DNA from: Centrapalus pauciflorus
Lineage: Eukaryota > Streptophyta > Magnoliopsida > Asterales > Asteraceae
DNA: 64,000 nucleotides
NCBI GenBank assembly: GCA_020465985.1
Contig: JAANYP010002342.1
Location: 1 to 64,000, forward strand
Reading direction: 5' to 3'
The stretch's first letter is position 1; every line of letters begins with the position of its first letter. Under the pieces are notes generated by a model. That model saw only the letters and a program-made list of their open reading frames with translations. It did no database searches and was not told where the DNA came from. The position numbers and the translations under genes are program-made. This document shows, one piece after another, positions 21,184 to 32,446 of the stretch.

Positions 21184-21764
21184 AGATCACGCCTGTGAAG
21201 AAAGTCGGAAGGTTCCAGCTCGTGCTTAGATCAGGAGTAGAGATTAGCTTAAATAATCGCTGTTATTCACCCGATATGAATCGGAACATCATTTCTTTGT
21301 TTGCCTTGTATAAGGATGGATACAATTTCAGCTTTGATAATAATAATGGATGTATTTTGGTTTATTTGAATGATGTTTTTATAATCAAAGCTTGTCCTTA
21401 TAGTGGCATATATGAAACTGTTGAGTGTGATAACAACCTATTATTTAATATTGATTCTAACGAAATTGATAAGTCCAAATTGTGGCACTGTCGCCTTGGG
21501 CACATTAACAAGAAACGCATTGCCCAACTCCAAAAGGATGGAGTGTTGGAATCATTCGACCTAAAATCGGATGATGTATGCGAATCTTGTTTACTGGGGA
21601 AGATGACAAAATCACCATTCACAGGAACGTGTGAAAGAGGTGAAGGACTATTGGATTTCGTCCACACAGATGTGTGTGGGCCATTCCGATGTGCTACAAA
21701 AGGGAAAAATCGGTACTATGTCACCTTTACAGATGACTATATAGATTTGGATATGTTTATTTAA
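21184..21764 (+). pseudogene. T1 protease end and integrase zinc domain
   Basis: The frame continues directly after the TGA. It reads YSPDMNRNIISLFAL, the HHCC finger (LWHCRLGHINKKR then CESCLLGKMTKSPF), and the first integrase aspartate in FVHTDVCGPF. It is lost at a frameshift near 21755, after FTDDY. It would be part of one polyprotein with gag if not for the stops. Confidence 0.85.
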
Positions 21765-22525
21765 TTAAACATAAGTCCGACACTTTTGAGAAATTCAAAA
21801 GATATCAAAGTGAAGTAGAGAATCAACTGGGCAAAAAGATAAAGGTTCTCTGCTCCGACAGGGGAGGAGAGTACCTTAGTATCGAGTTTCTCGATCATCT
21901 TAGAAGCTGTGGAATAGTTTCCTAGTTAACACCTCCTAGAACACCATAACTCCACGGAGTTGCGGAGAGGAGAAACAGGACCTTGTTAGACATGGTCCGA
22001 TCTATGATGAGTCGAGCAACACTTCCAGTAAGTTTCTGGGGTTATGCATTAGAAACTGCGGCAGATATTCTAAATCTAGTACCCACCAAGAAAGTTTCAA
22101 AGACACCTTACGAGATGTGGAAGGGAAAGCATCCTTCCCTAGGTCACATCAAGATCTGCGGTTGTGAAGTCTTCATTGGACGAGAGACATCTGGCAAACT
22201 TAGTCAAAGATCTAAAAAGTGTCTATTCGTCGGTTACCCACAAGAGTCATTTGGATAACTATTTTACAAACCACGTGAAAACGTAGTGTTTGTATCTCGA
22301 AAAGGAGTGTTCCTCGAGAAGGAGATAATATCTAAAGAGGACAGTGGGAGTAAGATCGATCTTGATGAGATTCAAGATACTACCGATGATGAACCAACTG
22401 CAAATACTGACCATCAACATGAGGCTGAGATGCCTGTTGAACCCAATGACATATCCTTACCTTTGCGCAGATCCGGTAGAGTTAGCAATCCTCCTGAGTT
22501 CTACTATGGTTTCCATATTGAATAG
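21765..22525 (+). pseudogene. T1 integrase catalytic core and C-terminal part
   Basis: The core continues through 21765-21982, with the second aspartate in CSDRGGEYLS near 21855 and the glutamate in GVAERRNRTLLDMV near 21960. Two in-frame stops lie between, one where TPPYTPQHNG would be expected. Then 21983-22258 has the PVSFWGYALETAADILN and TPYEMWKGK motifs, and 22286-22525 is the acidic linker to RT. A TAA at 22256-22258 divides them. Confidence 0.83.
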
Positions 22526-23764
22526 GATGATATGATTAGTGATAGTACACTAGTCGACTTAGATGAACCAGCTAACTATACCGGGAAGCGATAGCAGGCC
22601 CTGAGGTAGCTAAATGGAAGGAAGCTATGGATAGCGAGATTAAATCCATGTATGGCAACCAAGTTTGGAACTTGGTTGATCCCACACCCGGTTTAAAGAC
22701 GGTGGGTTGTAAGTGGATATTCAAGAAGAAAACGGATATGAACGGGTAAGTACACACTTACAAAGGCAAAGGGCTATACTCAAACCTACGGGATTGACTA
22801 TGAGGAAACCTTTTCACCGGTAGCTAAGATTAAATACATAAGAATAGTTGTGGCCATAGCTGCGTTTCATGACTATGAAATCTGGCAGATGGATGTCAAA
22901 ACCGCTTTCTTTAACGGGAAATTGACAGAGGACGTGTTTATGACACAACCTGAAGGTTTTGTAGACACCAAGTATCCTAAGAAAGTGTGTAAGCTTCAGA
23001 AGTCCATTTATGGACTTAAGCAAGCTTCTCGAAGCTGGAATCTTTGCTTTCATGAGAAAATCACAGAGTTTGGATTTTCTAGAAGCGAAGATGAGTCCTG
23101 CATATATGTCAAGGTCAGTGGGAGCACTGTAGTCTTCCTGGTATTATATGTCGATGACATATTACTTATAGGAAATGACATCCTAACATTACAGAGTGTA
23201 AAAGATTGGTTGGGAAGATGTTTCGCTAAGAATGATCTAGGAGATGCAGCTTTTATTCTGGGTATAAAGATTTATAGAGATTGAACGAGACGTCTAATAG
23301 GACTAAGCCAGGATACGTACTTGGACAAAATACTGAAAAGGTTCAGTATGGAGAAGTCTAAGAACAGGAACCTTCCCTTTGCTCATGGCATAAAGATTAG
23401 TAAAGACATGAGCCCGAAGACACAGGAGGAACGAGACAGAATGAGTCGAGTTCCCTATGCTTCGGCCATAGGATCTATAATGTATGCCATGACATGTACG
23501 AGGCCTGATGTCTCATTTGCTTTAAGCATGGTGAGTCGACATCAGCAAGACCCTGGTGAAGGTCATTGGACAGCGGTCAAGAATATTCTTAACTATTTAA
23601 GAAATACTAAAGACAGGTTCTTGGTTTATGGTGGACAGGATGAACTCAAAGTAACCGGTTATTGCGATGCGAGTTTCCAAACGGATAGAGATGACTGTCG
23701 ATCACAATCTGGTTGGGTGTTCTTATTGAACGGGGGAGTCGTGACGTGGAATAGTTCGAAGTAG
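22526..23764 (+). pseudogene. T1 reverse transcriptase
   Basis: RT begins near 22590 (WKEAMDSEIKSMYGNQVW) with frame breaks around 22740-22850. It continues in 22850-23284 with QMDVKTAFFNGKL, IYGLKQASRSWN and the YVDD active site in LYVDDILLIGND, then in 23321-23764 with a TGA at 23282-23284 between. RNase H starts at TGYCDASFQTD. The catalytic residues are preserved but the frame is interrupted several times. Confidence 0.87.
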
Positions 23765-24139
23765 GAAACCGTGGCAGACTCTACCTGCGAGTCAGAATAT
23801 ATTGCGGCCTCAGATGCCTCAAAGGAAGCCATCTGGTTGAAGAATTTCATTGGAGATCTTGGAGTTGTCCCAACGGTTCAAGACCCCATCGAAATATTCT
23901 GCGACAACGAAAGTGCTGTTTTGTTGACTAAAGAACCCAAGGATCACGAAAAGTCCAAGAATATTGATCGGAAGTACCACTTTGTTTGTAGCAAGGTTGA
24001 AGAAGGACATGTGATTATGAAAAGAGTGCGATCAGAGGAGAATCCAGCTGATCCGTTAACAAAGCCACTTTCTCAACCGAAACACTGTAGTCATGCTGTT
24101 AGCATAGGATTACGAAATAATGTAAAGTTTAGTAGTTAG
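23765..24139 (+). pseudogene. T1 RNase H C-terminal part
   Basis: It follows a TAG where SSKQETVA is expected (CAG to TAG). The 122-codon frame contains STCESEYIAASDASKEAIWL, then FCDNESAVLLTKEP, KYHFVCSKVEEG and ADPLTKPLSQ, the copia end box. The natural stop follows at 24139. Confidence 0.85.
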
Positions 24140-24988
24140 TTTTGAATTTAAAACATTGTAACAATGATTTGAAATTGTAATGGATTTGGTGATTAAATAA
24201 TGGAGATTTATTTATTTGCAAAGTGTTGCCATCTTCTATTAATTTATCTTTGTGTTTCCTTTTGCATGTTTAGAACAAACTCCCAGAGTAATTAAATTTA
24301 TTCAAATACCTCAGTCGTTCGTACTACCGGGAGTTAGTATTGAATAAAGACTGTCATGGAATGTTAGTAGACTGTCAAGAGTTTGACATAGCATAGAGAT
24401 TGCTGCAACATTCATGGGTACTTAATGGAGATTTAAGTATAGGGCACTCGCACTTGAAATGATACTTCATGGATCAAATCATAAGTATTTCCAAGATGAT
24501 AATATCCTCTATTCTTCAGACAGAGATACATTGAAGTTGCGGTTTTATAGTACGTCATACCTTAGTGCATTCAAACGCTGTGCGTAACTGCCAATTATAA
24601 CGGATGTATCTAGTTACGATGTTATTAGTTAGCTAGCGATGTGTATGCGAAGTTTATTCGTTCCTTTTGCCTATATGGAAAAGCGATATCTATGGCCCTC
24701 TGATGATTAAACGTTGACTCTAGAGTGTCGGGCCCGACCGAGATAAAATTGAAGTGTTCAATTAATAAGTCTCATATAGTCATATTAATCGGAAATCAGA
24801 AACATAATTTTGAAACCAAAGATTGATTATAATCCATGTCTTAGCTTCATACGATATCAGAGAACGAAGGAATAGTTGATCCCTTATCTAAAGGATTAGC
24901 TCTGATATGATTCAGAGTTCAGCAGCTGTATCGAGTAGCTAGGAAGGGTGGTAATAGAATGTGTTTAGAAAAATAGTTGCCAACTTGT
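24140..24988 (+). other. T1 3' noncoding region
   Basis: About 850 bp between the pol stop and the polypurine tract, with no supported ORF, repeat or promoter. A long 3' untranslated region is ordinary for this copia type. Confidence 0.6.
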
Positions 24989-25000
24989 ACAAGTGGGAGA
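24989..25000 (+). other. T1 polypurine tract
   Basis: CAAGTGGGAGAC immediately precedes the LTR start TGTTGG. It primes plus-strand synthesis. Confidence 0.88.
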
Positions 25001-25771
25001 CTGTTGGAATTAGTGTCCAAGTCACAATTATTTGTAAACATATTGTTATAAGGCTGGATCCTTTTTGGGTGCATGCAAAGAATTGTAAAAGGAAGATGAT
25101 TAACTTCAATATATAATGTTAATTAGTTTGTTAATTTATTATGTTTAATGAATTAATTAGAAACTAAATAATTGATTATATTTGATTAATGGGTTAGTTT
25201 GTTAATTTATTAATAGTTAATAAATTAACCGGAAGCTAATAGAATTAATTGAGGAAGTACAGGGGCTAAACTGCAATTAGTTGATAGTCAACAGGGCACC
25301 CCCTAAACCCTAATAGGGGGGCCGGCCACCAATCCATCCCACGTGGATTTGGGATAAAAATTTGTAGGTTTCTAAAACCGATAAATAGGCAACCCCTGCC
25401 TGCTTCATTCCTCGCTCATTCAATTCTAAGTTCTCTAACAATCATAAGGGATACCAGTTTTGGGACTCTGAGATCTGAGCTTAGAAAGGTAATAATTATC
25501 TTTTCTTTTGTTCATTGGGTGTGAACAACTAGAGGTGATCTTGCTTTAGACGCTTGTTACTTGATTCAGAGGTTGTTCGTGCAATCGTTCTTTGTGGAGA
25601 AAATTGCGAATTTTCACAAGGTTAGTTTTTCTTATTCATCTCTTTATTTTTATAATTAGTTGCTTAGCTTGTTTGGTTAGATCCTTAAGGTTTTATATTC
25701 TTGCATAGTTAGGTTATTTAATTTTCCGCAAAGTTTTAATTTAACCTAGCAAGCGTATAGGAAATCCAACA
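25001..25771 (+). repeat. T1 3' LTR
   Basis: It pairs with 17415-18186. Many of the differences are transitions. Its TATA box is changed to GATAAATA. Confidence 0.93.
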
Positions 25772-25776
25772 GTTTT
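25772..25776 (+). repeat. Target site duplication of T1, right copy (GTTTT)
   Basis: It matches 17410-17414. Removing T1 and one copy restores a G1 leader ending in AAAAC directly before the ORF1 ATG. Confidence 0.92.
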
Positions 25777-25893
25777 CTGCTATCAAGGTCCATGCATAGT
25801 CTTTTAGTTAGTCACAAGATATTTTCAAAATCAGTAAAACTTAAGTGCAGTTATAGTCTAGGGTACTAATGCAACCTAGTTCACTATAACTAT

Positions 25894-25906
25894 GGCTCTG
25901 ATAGCA
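25894..25906 (-). other. G1 primer binding site
   Basis: On the minus strand TGCTATCAGAGCC lies three bases after the LTR end GTGTGACA, with one mismatch to the initiator-Met primer site (GG to GC). The G1 leader from here to ORF1 is only about 130 nt (25777-25909) and holds no other feature. Confidence 0.75.
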
Positions 25907-25909
25907 ATC

Positions 25910-26874
25910 TGTCACACCCCGTTACCCCGGTTAGCAACGAAGCGTGACGTCGCGGAAGCGTAACCATAATCATAATGAACGACCACTATATGGACGTTTT
26001 CAAAAATACATCGATATAACTTTATAAGATAGAAATGTTTTACATAACCCGAAAATGATAAAGAGTAGTTCGCAAGATACAGAGATTTAAATACATAATT
26101 AAATTATCCAAAATAATGCAATTAAATCTCCGACGGTTTGAAAATGAGTACGACTCCTTATGTGCGGAAGCTTGAAAATACTTCCGATGTGATGAACTTG
26201 CCTTAATTTCCTGAAAATACATGCTAAAATACGTCAACAAAAATTGTTGGTGAGCTCATAGGTTTACACGTAAATCTGACTTGTATGGACAACAATAATA
26301 GAGATTGAATTTATAAAATCATAAATTCCATGTTATGTATTACATATAAACCATCATGCAACCGAAGCTTAATTAAAATGAGTTTGCCCTGTGCAGTATC
26401 CCCGACTGTAATACCGTGTGTTGAATATATATGCAGTCGCTGTTAGCCGACCCGAACTAACCCGAATGGGGGACATGACTCCCGATAGATCTATCCACAT
26501 TATATTCGCGCTTACAAATAAATGCAATTAACGGTTCATGATTTAAGGGCTGATGGAACCACATGTGTAATACATAATAGAAATGAAGTTGTTTCTGTGT
26601 CCATATGAAAACGAAGCATGTATTTCATACCCAAAACATAACAGTGTGAAAATAGGGGCTATGAGGACTCACCGAGATTGCGATGGCAAAAACGAGCATA
26701 AAAAGCTATTTAGCGTAAATGGATGGTTGATGCATCGAGTGAGTTTAATCGAGCCCTAAATGATAATAGGGACTTAATATCTCTAATATATGATAATATA
26801 TATATTTATAGACTTTTATGTCTTAAATCACCCAACATTACAAGTTTATAAATAAAACCCGCTTAAAACGTCAA

Positions 26875-26959
<85 letters not shown>

Positions 26960-27460
26960 CAGCTTTTTCGGAGGTTTTTCGGCCTACTTTGAGGCTGATT
27001 TTGACCAAGCTCCAAAACGTTTTAGTCTTTGGTTTTCTAGGACATTAAACTACTATATACAAAGGATTTTTAGAATCAAGAACGGCCATTTTTTGACATG
27101 TTTAGGTGGGTGAAAAAGCTCGTTAAAAACCCTATGTTGGCCATTTTTGAGCTGTCATGCTTTCGGTTTCCCAAATAATTTCTGGAGGTCTTAAACTTTA
27201 AAATAAATTATGAAAACTTCCAGATCTATAGTTAAGACATAGATCAAACTTTTGTGACAATAATCAACTCAATTCGTTAAGTTATGAATTAGTTATGATT
27301 TTTCAAAGTCGATATAAATTTTCTGCCGAAATTCCGCAGTTTATAAACTTGAAATAACTAGTGATTCTTGTTGTTTATTCAAAGACTACTTGTATAAAAG
27401 TTATAAAACACATATATATATATTATTTGTTTTCATAATATTAACACTTTTATGATATAT
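25910..27460 (-). repeat. G1 5' LTR, last 1551 bp, cut by R2
   Basis: The minus-strand end is GGGGTGTGACA next to the primer site. The LTR start TGTAACATTC is not found before 27460, where R2 begins, so R2 probably inserted into this LTR. It contains an AT microsatellite and no supported ORF. Its homology to 11357-11974 could not be shown because the two parts do not overlap; identity rests on position and primer site. Confidence 0.65.
26876..26953. repeat. AT dinucleotide microsatellite
   Basis: A pure AT run of about 78 bp inside the G1 5' LTR. Confidence 0.95.
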
Positions 27461-27805
27461 TTATATGAAGTATTCCCGTATATTTTCAGCACCTTAATGA
27501 TATTCTTATCATATACATGAAGAAACAAGCTCAATAAATGTAATATGATGAAGAAGAGACAATATGAATGTAGAGAGAATGGAACAGTGGCGGCTGATAT
27601 TGATTTCAAATTAGTCAACCGTGTAGGTTGAAAAGTAACTCTAGGGGCCTTTTATAGGCTCCTTTAATTAACTTACATAACATGGCACTTTTGGCCCCTA
27701 CACTTTGCATAAACATAAATTACATAGAAATAAAATACAAGACAAATTACAAAGACAATAAATATTACAAAACAACTCCTAAGATCGAAATAAATAAATC
27801 TAACA
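27461..27805 (-). repeat. R2 3' LTR
   Basis: 345 bp, colinear with the 346 bp R3 LTRs but diverged by more than 10 percent by eye, and with a weak outer edge (TTATATGAAG where R3 has TGTAATGTTG). The TATAAAAGG box is intact (27650-27656 core). Confidence 0.82.
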
Positions 27806-27818
27806 ATCTCCACCTTTT
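27806..27818 (-). other. R2 polypurine tract
   Basis: AAAAGGTGGAGAT on the minus strand directly precedes the LTR. R3 has AAAAGGGGGAGAT, so one G has become T here. Confidence 0.8.
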
Positions 27819-27821
27819 CGA

Positions 27822-30800
27822 TCACTTAGGAGGTCCTGGAACGCGGGCATGGTCAGTAGATTCTCGAAGACCAAGTATGACGTCGAAGCGTCTGGTTACT
27901 TGTCTTGTATGTAGCCGCTCGTTCAGGTAGTCTATGCCGCTGAGTGTATCTTGAATTTCCCTTGGTGAGCATCTCTGTTCAGGATCTGGTTGAGCATCAT
28001 AATCTTGTACTTTCTTTGTAAGAGCAGCTCGAACCAATCTAAGTGTACCATCGGAATAGCAAGGAAGGTCCTCAAAGCGCATATACCTTTTGTAGCCCTT
28101 ATAGTTTACAAAAATGACACCCGGATCCCCAGAAAGTACAACTCTGTAGGCTGGGTGGTGGGCTAGGAGAAAGCTGTCTTGTTCCGGTGCACGAAGCCCT
28201 ACCTTAACCATAGCACTTTCGATCGCCATCTGAAAATCTCTTATGCACATTATGATCGATCGGCGATTCATACTTCGAACTAAGGCTCCTACTTCTGATT
28301 CGACTTTTCAGACTGTTGTGAAGGAACTCAACGTCATCCGCTCTTATGTAGTTAAGGTCATACTCAAAGATGTCATCTCCCGTACCATCTTCTCTTTCCA
28401 CTTGAGGAGGGATAGAAGACTTTGGCTGTTTTGCACATGGTGATTAATTTGAGCTTTTTAATCTTTGACTTTGACACCTTAGACCTTTGTTCCCGGAGCA
28501 TCAATTGGTAGTATTCAGCCTGTTCAGTTTTGGAGACATTCGTAAGTTCCATGAGTAGGCATCTGCTGAAGGCTCCAGGCTTCTTTCTGAAAACCATCTT
28601 GAACCTTTCTTCAAGATATGGATTTTGAAACCTCTCCGGGGGAAAGTTCTGCAGGAATTCTTTCAGGCCTTGAACGGGGGGTTCTTCGATTTCAGATCTT
28701 TTGGCTTCAAGAAGCTTTATAATTGTCCACTGTCGTTCTTGTCGCATTTGGTCTTTTTCTTCCTGCGGCAGTGTGTGAACTTTTCCTTTCGTATAGTGAT
28801 CTACCCAGAATAAATCATCCTTTCGGTACACGCCAGGACCCTCCGGAGGGGTTTGTTGGACTGGTGGAGGGCTTGGGGATCTTGGAGGGCTGATAGTGAT
28901 GTGGGATTCTTTTAACGACAGGGGAGCTTGGATGGATGAGAGTATATCTTCCTGATGGGCTCGGGGTGGAGAATTCAGGAAATCGAAAGAAGAGGATGAG
29001 GATTTTTTCGTTGGAGAATCAGGCTCAGGCTTAGGAGTTAATAAAGGTTGGTTGTCCTCGGAATCGGAATATGAGTCAGAAACTAATATGATTTCAACCT
29101 TCTCGTGCGGTTCCTCAAATTCTACCATAGCTGTCATCGTATCCAATGGAGCTGGACCCTTGACCATGGGCTCGTCTTCTATTAACATGTACTCCTGAGC
29201 CTCCTGAGACTTTTCCCCCGACCCCTGAAACTCGGACCCCTCGGCGGTCTCTGCTCCCCCTAAACTCAGCACTGGGTCCTCAAACTGAACTTTTCTGCGC
29301 TTCTCCCCCTCATGACGATCAGGGTCGTCCTGGTCGTCATGTTTCCTTTTAGGGGTTCGGCCTGAGTGCGGCACTGAAGGTCTATGACCGCCGACTCGAG
29401 GCGATCCATTCGCGAATTTAGCTGCTCTTGGACTTGTAGAATCAAACGATTAAGAGCATCGATCTTGTCCGAGAGCTCGGCTATCTGAAGATGGACTGAA
29501 TGGGAACCTGGTGAGGGGCCAGCTTCGGAGGCGACACCCTTACCCTTGATTAGAGAAAGGAGGGCGGTGTGACATTCCTCAGCGGCCTCCCTTTGGGCGT
29601 CCAGGTCAGCCCGGGTAATAACTCCGGCAGCACGTAATGCTGCCGTTAGCATCTCCAGATTGATGGGGAGATGGCCGGAAGTGGACGGCGTTGATTGAGC
29701 CACTCCCGGTCTTCCTTTCGTCATCTCTGGCTCCACTACGGGTCACTCAGATCCGGAAGTTTGTTGAGCTGCCACAGAGGCAGCTCTTGGGGATGCTAGA
29801 AAGGCATCGTGCATGGTGTGTATATGTGGGGATGGAATCGTGGGTGAAGGAAGTTCGGTCACGTGGGGAGGAGTGTGACCTCTTTCAACACCGCCGCTCT
29901 CCGAATGAGAGGGCGATGGAGTGTGTGGAAGATCCCCGTGGAATGAAGTGGTTTCCATTTGAGGGGAAACCAAGTGGATGGTGGGGGTTGTTTCGACCGC
30001 TGGACTAACGGTCTTATGAAAGGGAGTCCGGCTAACGGGGCTTGGTTCACCCTCAAACTGAATATCCCTCGCTCTTACGACAGAGACGGTTCTTTCAGAA
30101 TCCGCCGTCTCGGCCGTCTCACCTACATCTCCCTCCCTCACAATCTCAGCCTCCCGCTCACCGAAACCCATAGACTGTTGAACATCCATCCCTTCTCCCT
30201 CATGCTCACTCTCTTGTTGCTCACCTTCGGACTGGTTAGTCTCAGTCGATTCCGACTGAGACTCATCCGGATAATTCTCTCTTATATACGCCCTAACCCG
30301 CTCTGTGCCCCTTGACCTCGTTAGAGTAGATAGAGGAATTTTCATCACTGGAACTGTTGGGGCCCCCTTTGGCAGAGTTAACTTTTGGATTGCCACTGTG
30401 GGGTAAACATCAGCTTCTGGACGCTCGTGTATGTCATCGTCTTGATCCATTGCACACTGGATGATGAGTTGAAGGAATCTTTGATAAAGAACATACTTGC
30501 GACCTTTCTTTGTGCTTCTTTCGACGTATACTCTTCGTAATTCTTCAAAGATGAAAGCAGCATAGTCCACGTGTCGGTCGAAGGCAAAGCCGGTGAACAT
30601 GGCTAATACCTGGGCCGACGCCGAGTCATGACCGGAATGCTTGGCTGTGAGGCATTTGTTAAGCACATCGAATAGATTCCGCCAGTGGGACTGAAGGTTT
30701 TTCGTGCGGAAGACTGATGGTTTGGTAAGAGGGCCGTCATACCCTAGAGTTTGTATTTCAGTGAGGGCTTCAGATACGGATGGGTTTGGGTCGAATGAAT

Positions 30801-31182
30801 CAAGGGTGGGAAGGTAGTCTTCTATTGTTAGATGAAGAATGTGGCGGATGACAGCAGTGGTGATTTTGACCGGAACGCAGTCAATGGTGGAGGTGAAGTG
30901 AGGTTCGGGGTCGGTTATATATTGAAGCCTGTTCCAGAATTGTTGGAGGTATATCTGGGGAACAGCTATGGCAGTTGATAGTGCGTAATAGATGGGATGG
31001 CGGGTGAGGATGTCGAAGGCAAGGGTTTGGGTTTCTTTTGAAAGGATGGAAACGTCGAGTTGCCAGTTATGTGGGATAAACTCGACAAACTCGGCGCTGG
31101 GTAGAATGGATTCTTCAGGTTGCTGAGCATTGTTATTCGGAATGGGAGGATGGGGTACGGTGAGAATGAACGCGGGATCCAT
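27822..31182 (-). pseudogene. R2 accessory ORF (about 1100 codons), broken
   Basis: The start is the ATG 31180-31182, the first ATG after a splice-acceptor signal (TTTGCAG/G at 31187), in the context AAAATGG. Order: an N-terminal domain of about 250 residues (FVEFIPHNWQLDVS, ILTRHPIYYAL, QIYLQQFWNRLQ), a Ser/Glu-rich acidic stretch, a predicted coiled coil (IAELSDKIDALNRLILQVQE), a bipartite basic motif (KRK, 13 residues, KRRK), an acidic Ser-rich region, and a C-terminal domain ending in PAYRVVLSGDPGVIFVNYKG and YSDGTLRLVRAALTKK. Breaks include a stop near 29743 and frame changes near 29300, 28380 and 28260. There is no signal peptide or membrane helix. The family recurs in plant SIRE-like elements; its function is unknown. 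Confidence 0.75.
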
Positions 31183-31186
31183 TTTC

Positions 31187-32261
31187 CTGCAAAGTGCAAC
31201 AAAGTTAGAATCATAAGACTTGATATGATAATTCATTGATGTGAAGTCTAGATGAGTGTGAAATAGAAATTGTCTGATCTGTTTAGCATCGGGTCTTTAT
31301 TAGCAGAATAAAATTCCATTAATAAAGTCCAAAGTCAATCGTTAAGAGACCGATGTTAGATAAGACTGTTTCACTCAAACACTGATCGTAACTCTAATCA
31401 ATGGTGCACTTGGATGGAACTATTTTTGTGATTTTTTAATTTATATAAACATGCAGAAGTGAAGAAAAAAATGAAAAATTTTAAAAAATCCTAAGTGTTG
31501 GATTTCGGATGGTCCGAATTCGGATGAACAGTGTCACGAATTCGTATCAGTCCGAAATCGGAAAATGCATGAGTGATGTGTGGGGGCCCGAATTCGGATG
31601 AGGTGAAAATGGGGATCGAATTCGGATGATGGTCCGAAATGTAAGTCATGAAAATGAATGAATGTGGTCCGAATTCGGATGTGTTATGAACATGGTCCGA
31701 ATTCAGTTGATGACTTGTGTAAATGCATGCAATGATATGGGAAGGTCCGGATTCGGATGGTAACTGAAATTCGGATGGGGACCGAATCCGGGTATCATCC
31801 GAATTCGGATGAACAGTGTGAACAGTCTTAGACAATTTTTCAAGTTTTGAAAATTTTGACCCTGCTTTGACGGTCCGAATTCGGATCAACAGTGAACCGA
31901 ATTCGGATCAACAGTGGTCCAAAATAGGTTTTGTACTTTGAAAATTTTTTTGAATCTAGTCTAAGTCGGACATCCGAATTCGGGTGGTGGTCCGAATTCG
32001 GACATCCGAAACTGCATGAGTGCAGTTAATGTTCATGCAAAAATAAACGTGAAAAGTTGAAATGTTAATAAAAATGCATGAAATTACAGATCCTAGACTA
32101 AAATTACATAGGGAACATTTTATCTAACTACAACCAAGGAAAAATAACACATTAAAGTACCTAGAATGTATAAAAACCGAAACTAAAAACTAGAAATATT
32201 TTGAAAATCAAACAAGTAATATACTAAGTTAAAGACAGAAATAAAGATAGAAAAGTGTTAC
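31187..32261 (-). other. Predicted 5'UTR intron of the R2 accessory gene
   Basis: Donor CAG/GTAACA at 32261, branch-point-like CTAAC at 31204-31208, and acceptor TTGCACTTTGCAG/G at 31187, giving 1075 nt. The same three signals are conserved in R3 (1072 nt). The upstream exon, about 32262-32410, is pyrimidine-rich and has no ATG. Prediction from sequence only. Confidence 0.65.
31505..31995. repeat. Dispersed palindrome array TCCGAATTCGGA in the R2 intron
   Basis: About a dozen copies, some degenerate, of a unit like TCCGAATTCGGATGAACAG, spaced 20-75 bp apart. The core is a perfect inverted repeat. Spacers between copies are not themselves repeated. Confidence 0.85.
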
Positions 32262-32438
32262 CTGGTGATGCCAAAGACGGAAAATGCAAGAAAAATGAAG
32301 AAGAATGAAGGTCGAGAAGCTTGGAAGTGCAACAATGGTGGATTCGGCGGTAGGGTCGACGATAGAGAGAAAAAGGAAGAAGGAGAAAGGAAATATCTTG
32401 AAGATGAAGTAAAGTGGAGGGTTGACTGTTGACCGGCT

Positions 32439-32446
32439 TATTTAAA
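32439..32446 (-). promoter_or_regulatory. TATA-like box of the R2 accessory gene
   Basis: TTTAAATA on the minus strand is preceded by a GC-rich block of GACCC/GACCCAC repeats (32450-32480) and followed about 35 nt later by a CT-rich first exon. The matching box in R3 is at 52143-52150. From 32490 to 33181 the spacer is AT-rich with no feature seen. Confidence 0.55.

Larger units (their letters stand above)
17415..25771 (+). mobile_element. T1: complete Ty1/copia retrotransposon
   Basis: It has two LTRs of 772 and 771 bp (TGTTGG to CCAACA), a 5 bp target duplication, a primer site, a leader, gag, protease, integrase, RT, RNase H and a polypurine tract, all in copia order on the plus strand. 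By eye the LTRs differ at about two dozen positions, near 3 percent. The pol region has several stops and frameshifts, so it is a complete but inactive copy. The lineage within copia was not resolved. Confidence 0.93.
11357..27460 (-). mobile_element. G1: Ty3/gypsy chromovirus (Tekay-like), interrupted three times
   Basis: The pieces 11357-17414 and 25777-27460 join across T1. On the minus strand the order is 5' LTR part, primer site, short leader, acidic ORF1, gag, protease, RT, RNase H, integrase, chromodomain, polypurine tract, 3' LTR part. Integrase after RNase H is diagnostic of gypsy, and the chromodomain-like tail points to a chromovirus. R1 interrupts the 3' LTR, T1 the leader and R2 the 5' LTR, so G1 is the oldest layer seen. 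The visible LTR parts (618 and 1551 bp) show no overlap, implying an LTR over 2 kb. Confidence 0.8.

Noticed and set aside
27822..31182. Calling the ORF downstream of pol an envelope gene
   Set aside because: No signal peptide, membrane helix or glycoprotein pattern is visible; basic nuclear-import-like motif and coiled coil instead.
31505..31995. CRISPR-like array (short repeats with varied spacers)
   Set aside because: Repeats are degenerate 12-mers with irregular spacing inside a plant retroelement; no cas genes, no constant repeat length.
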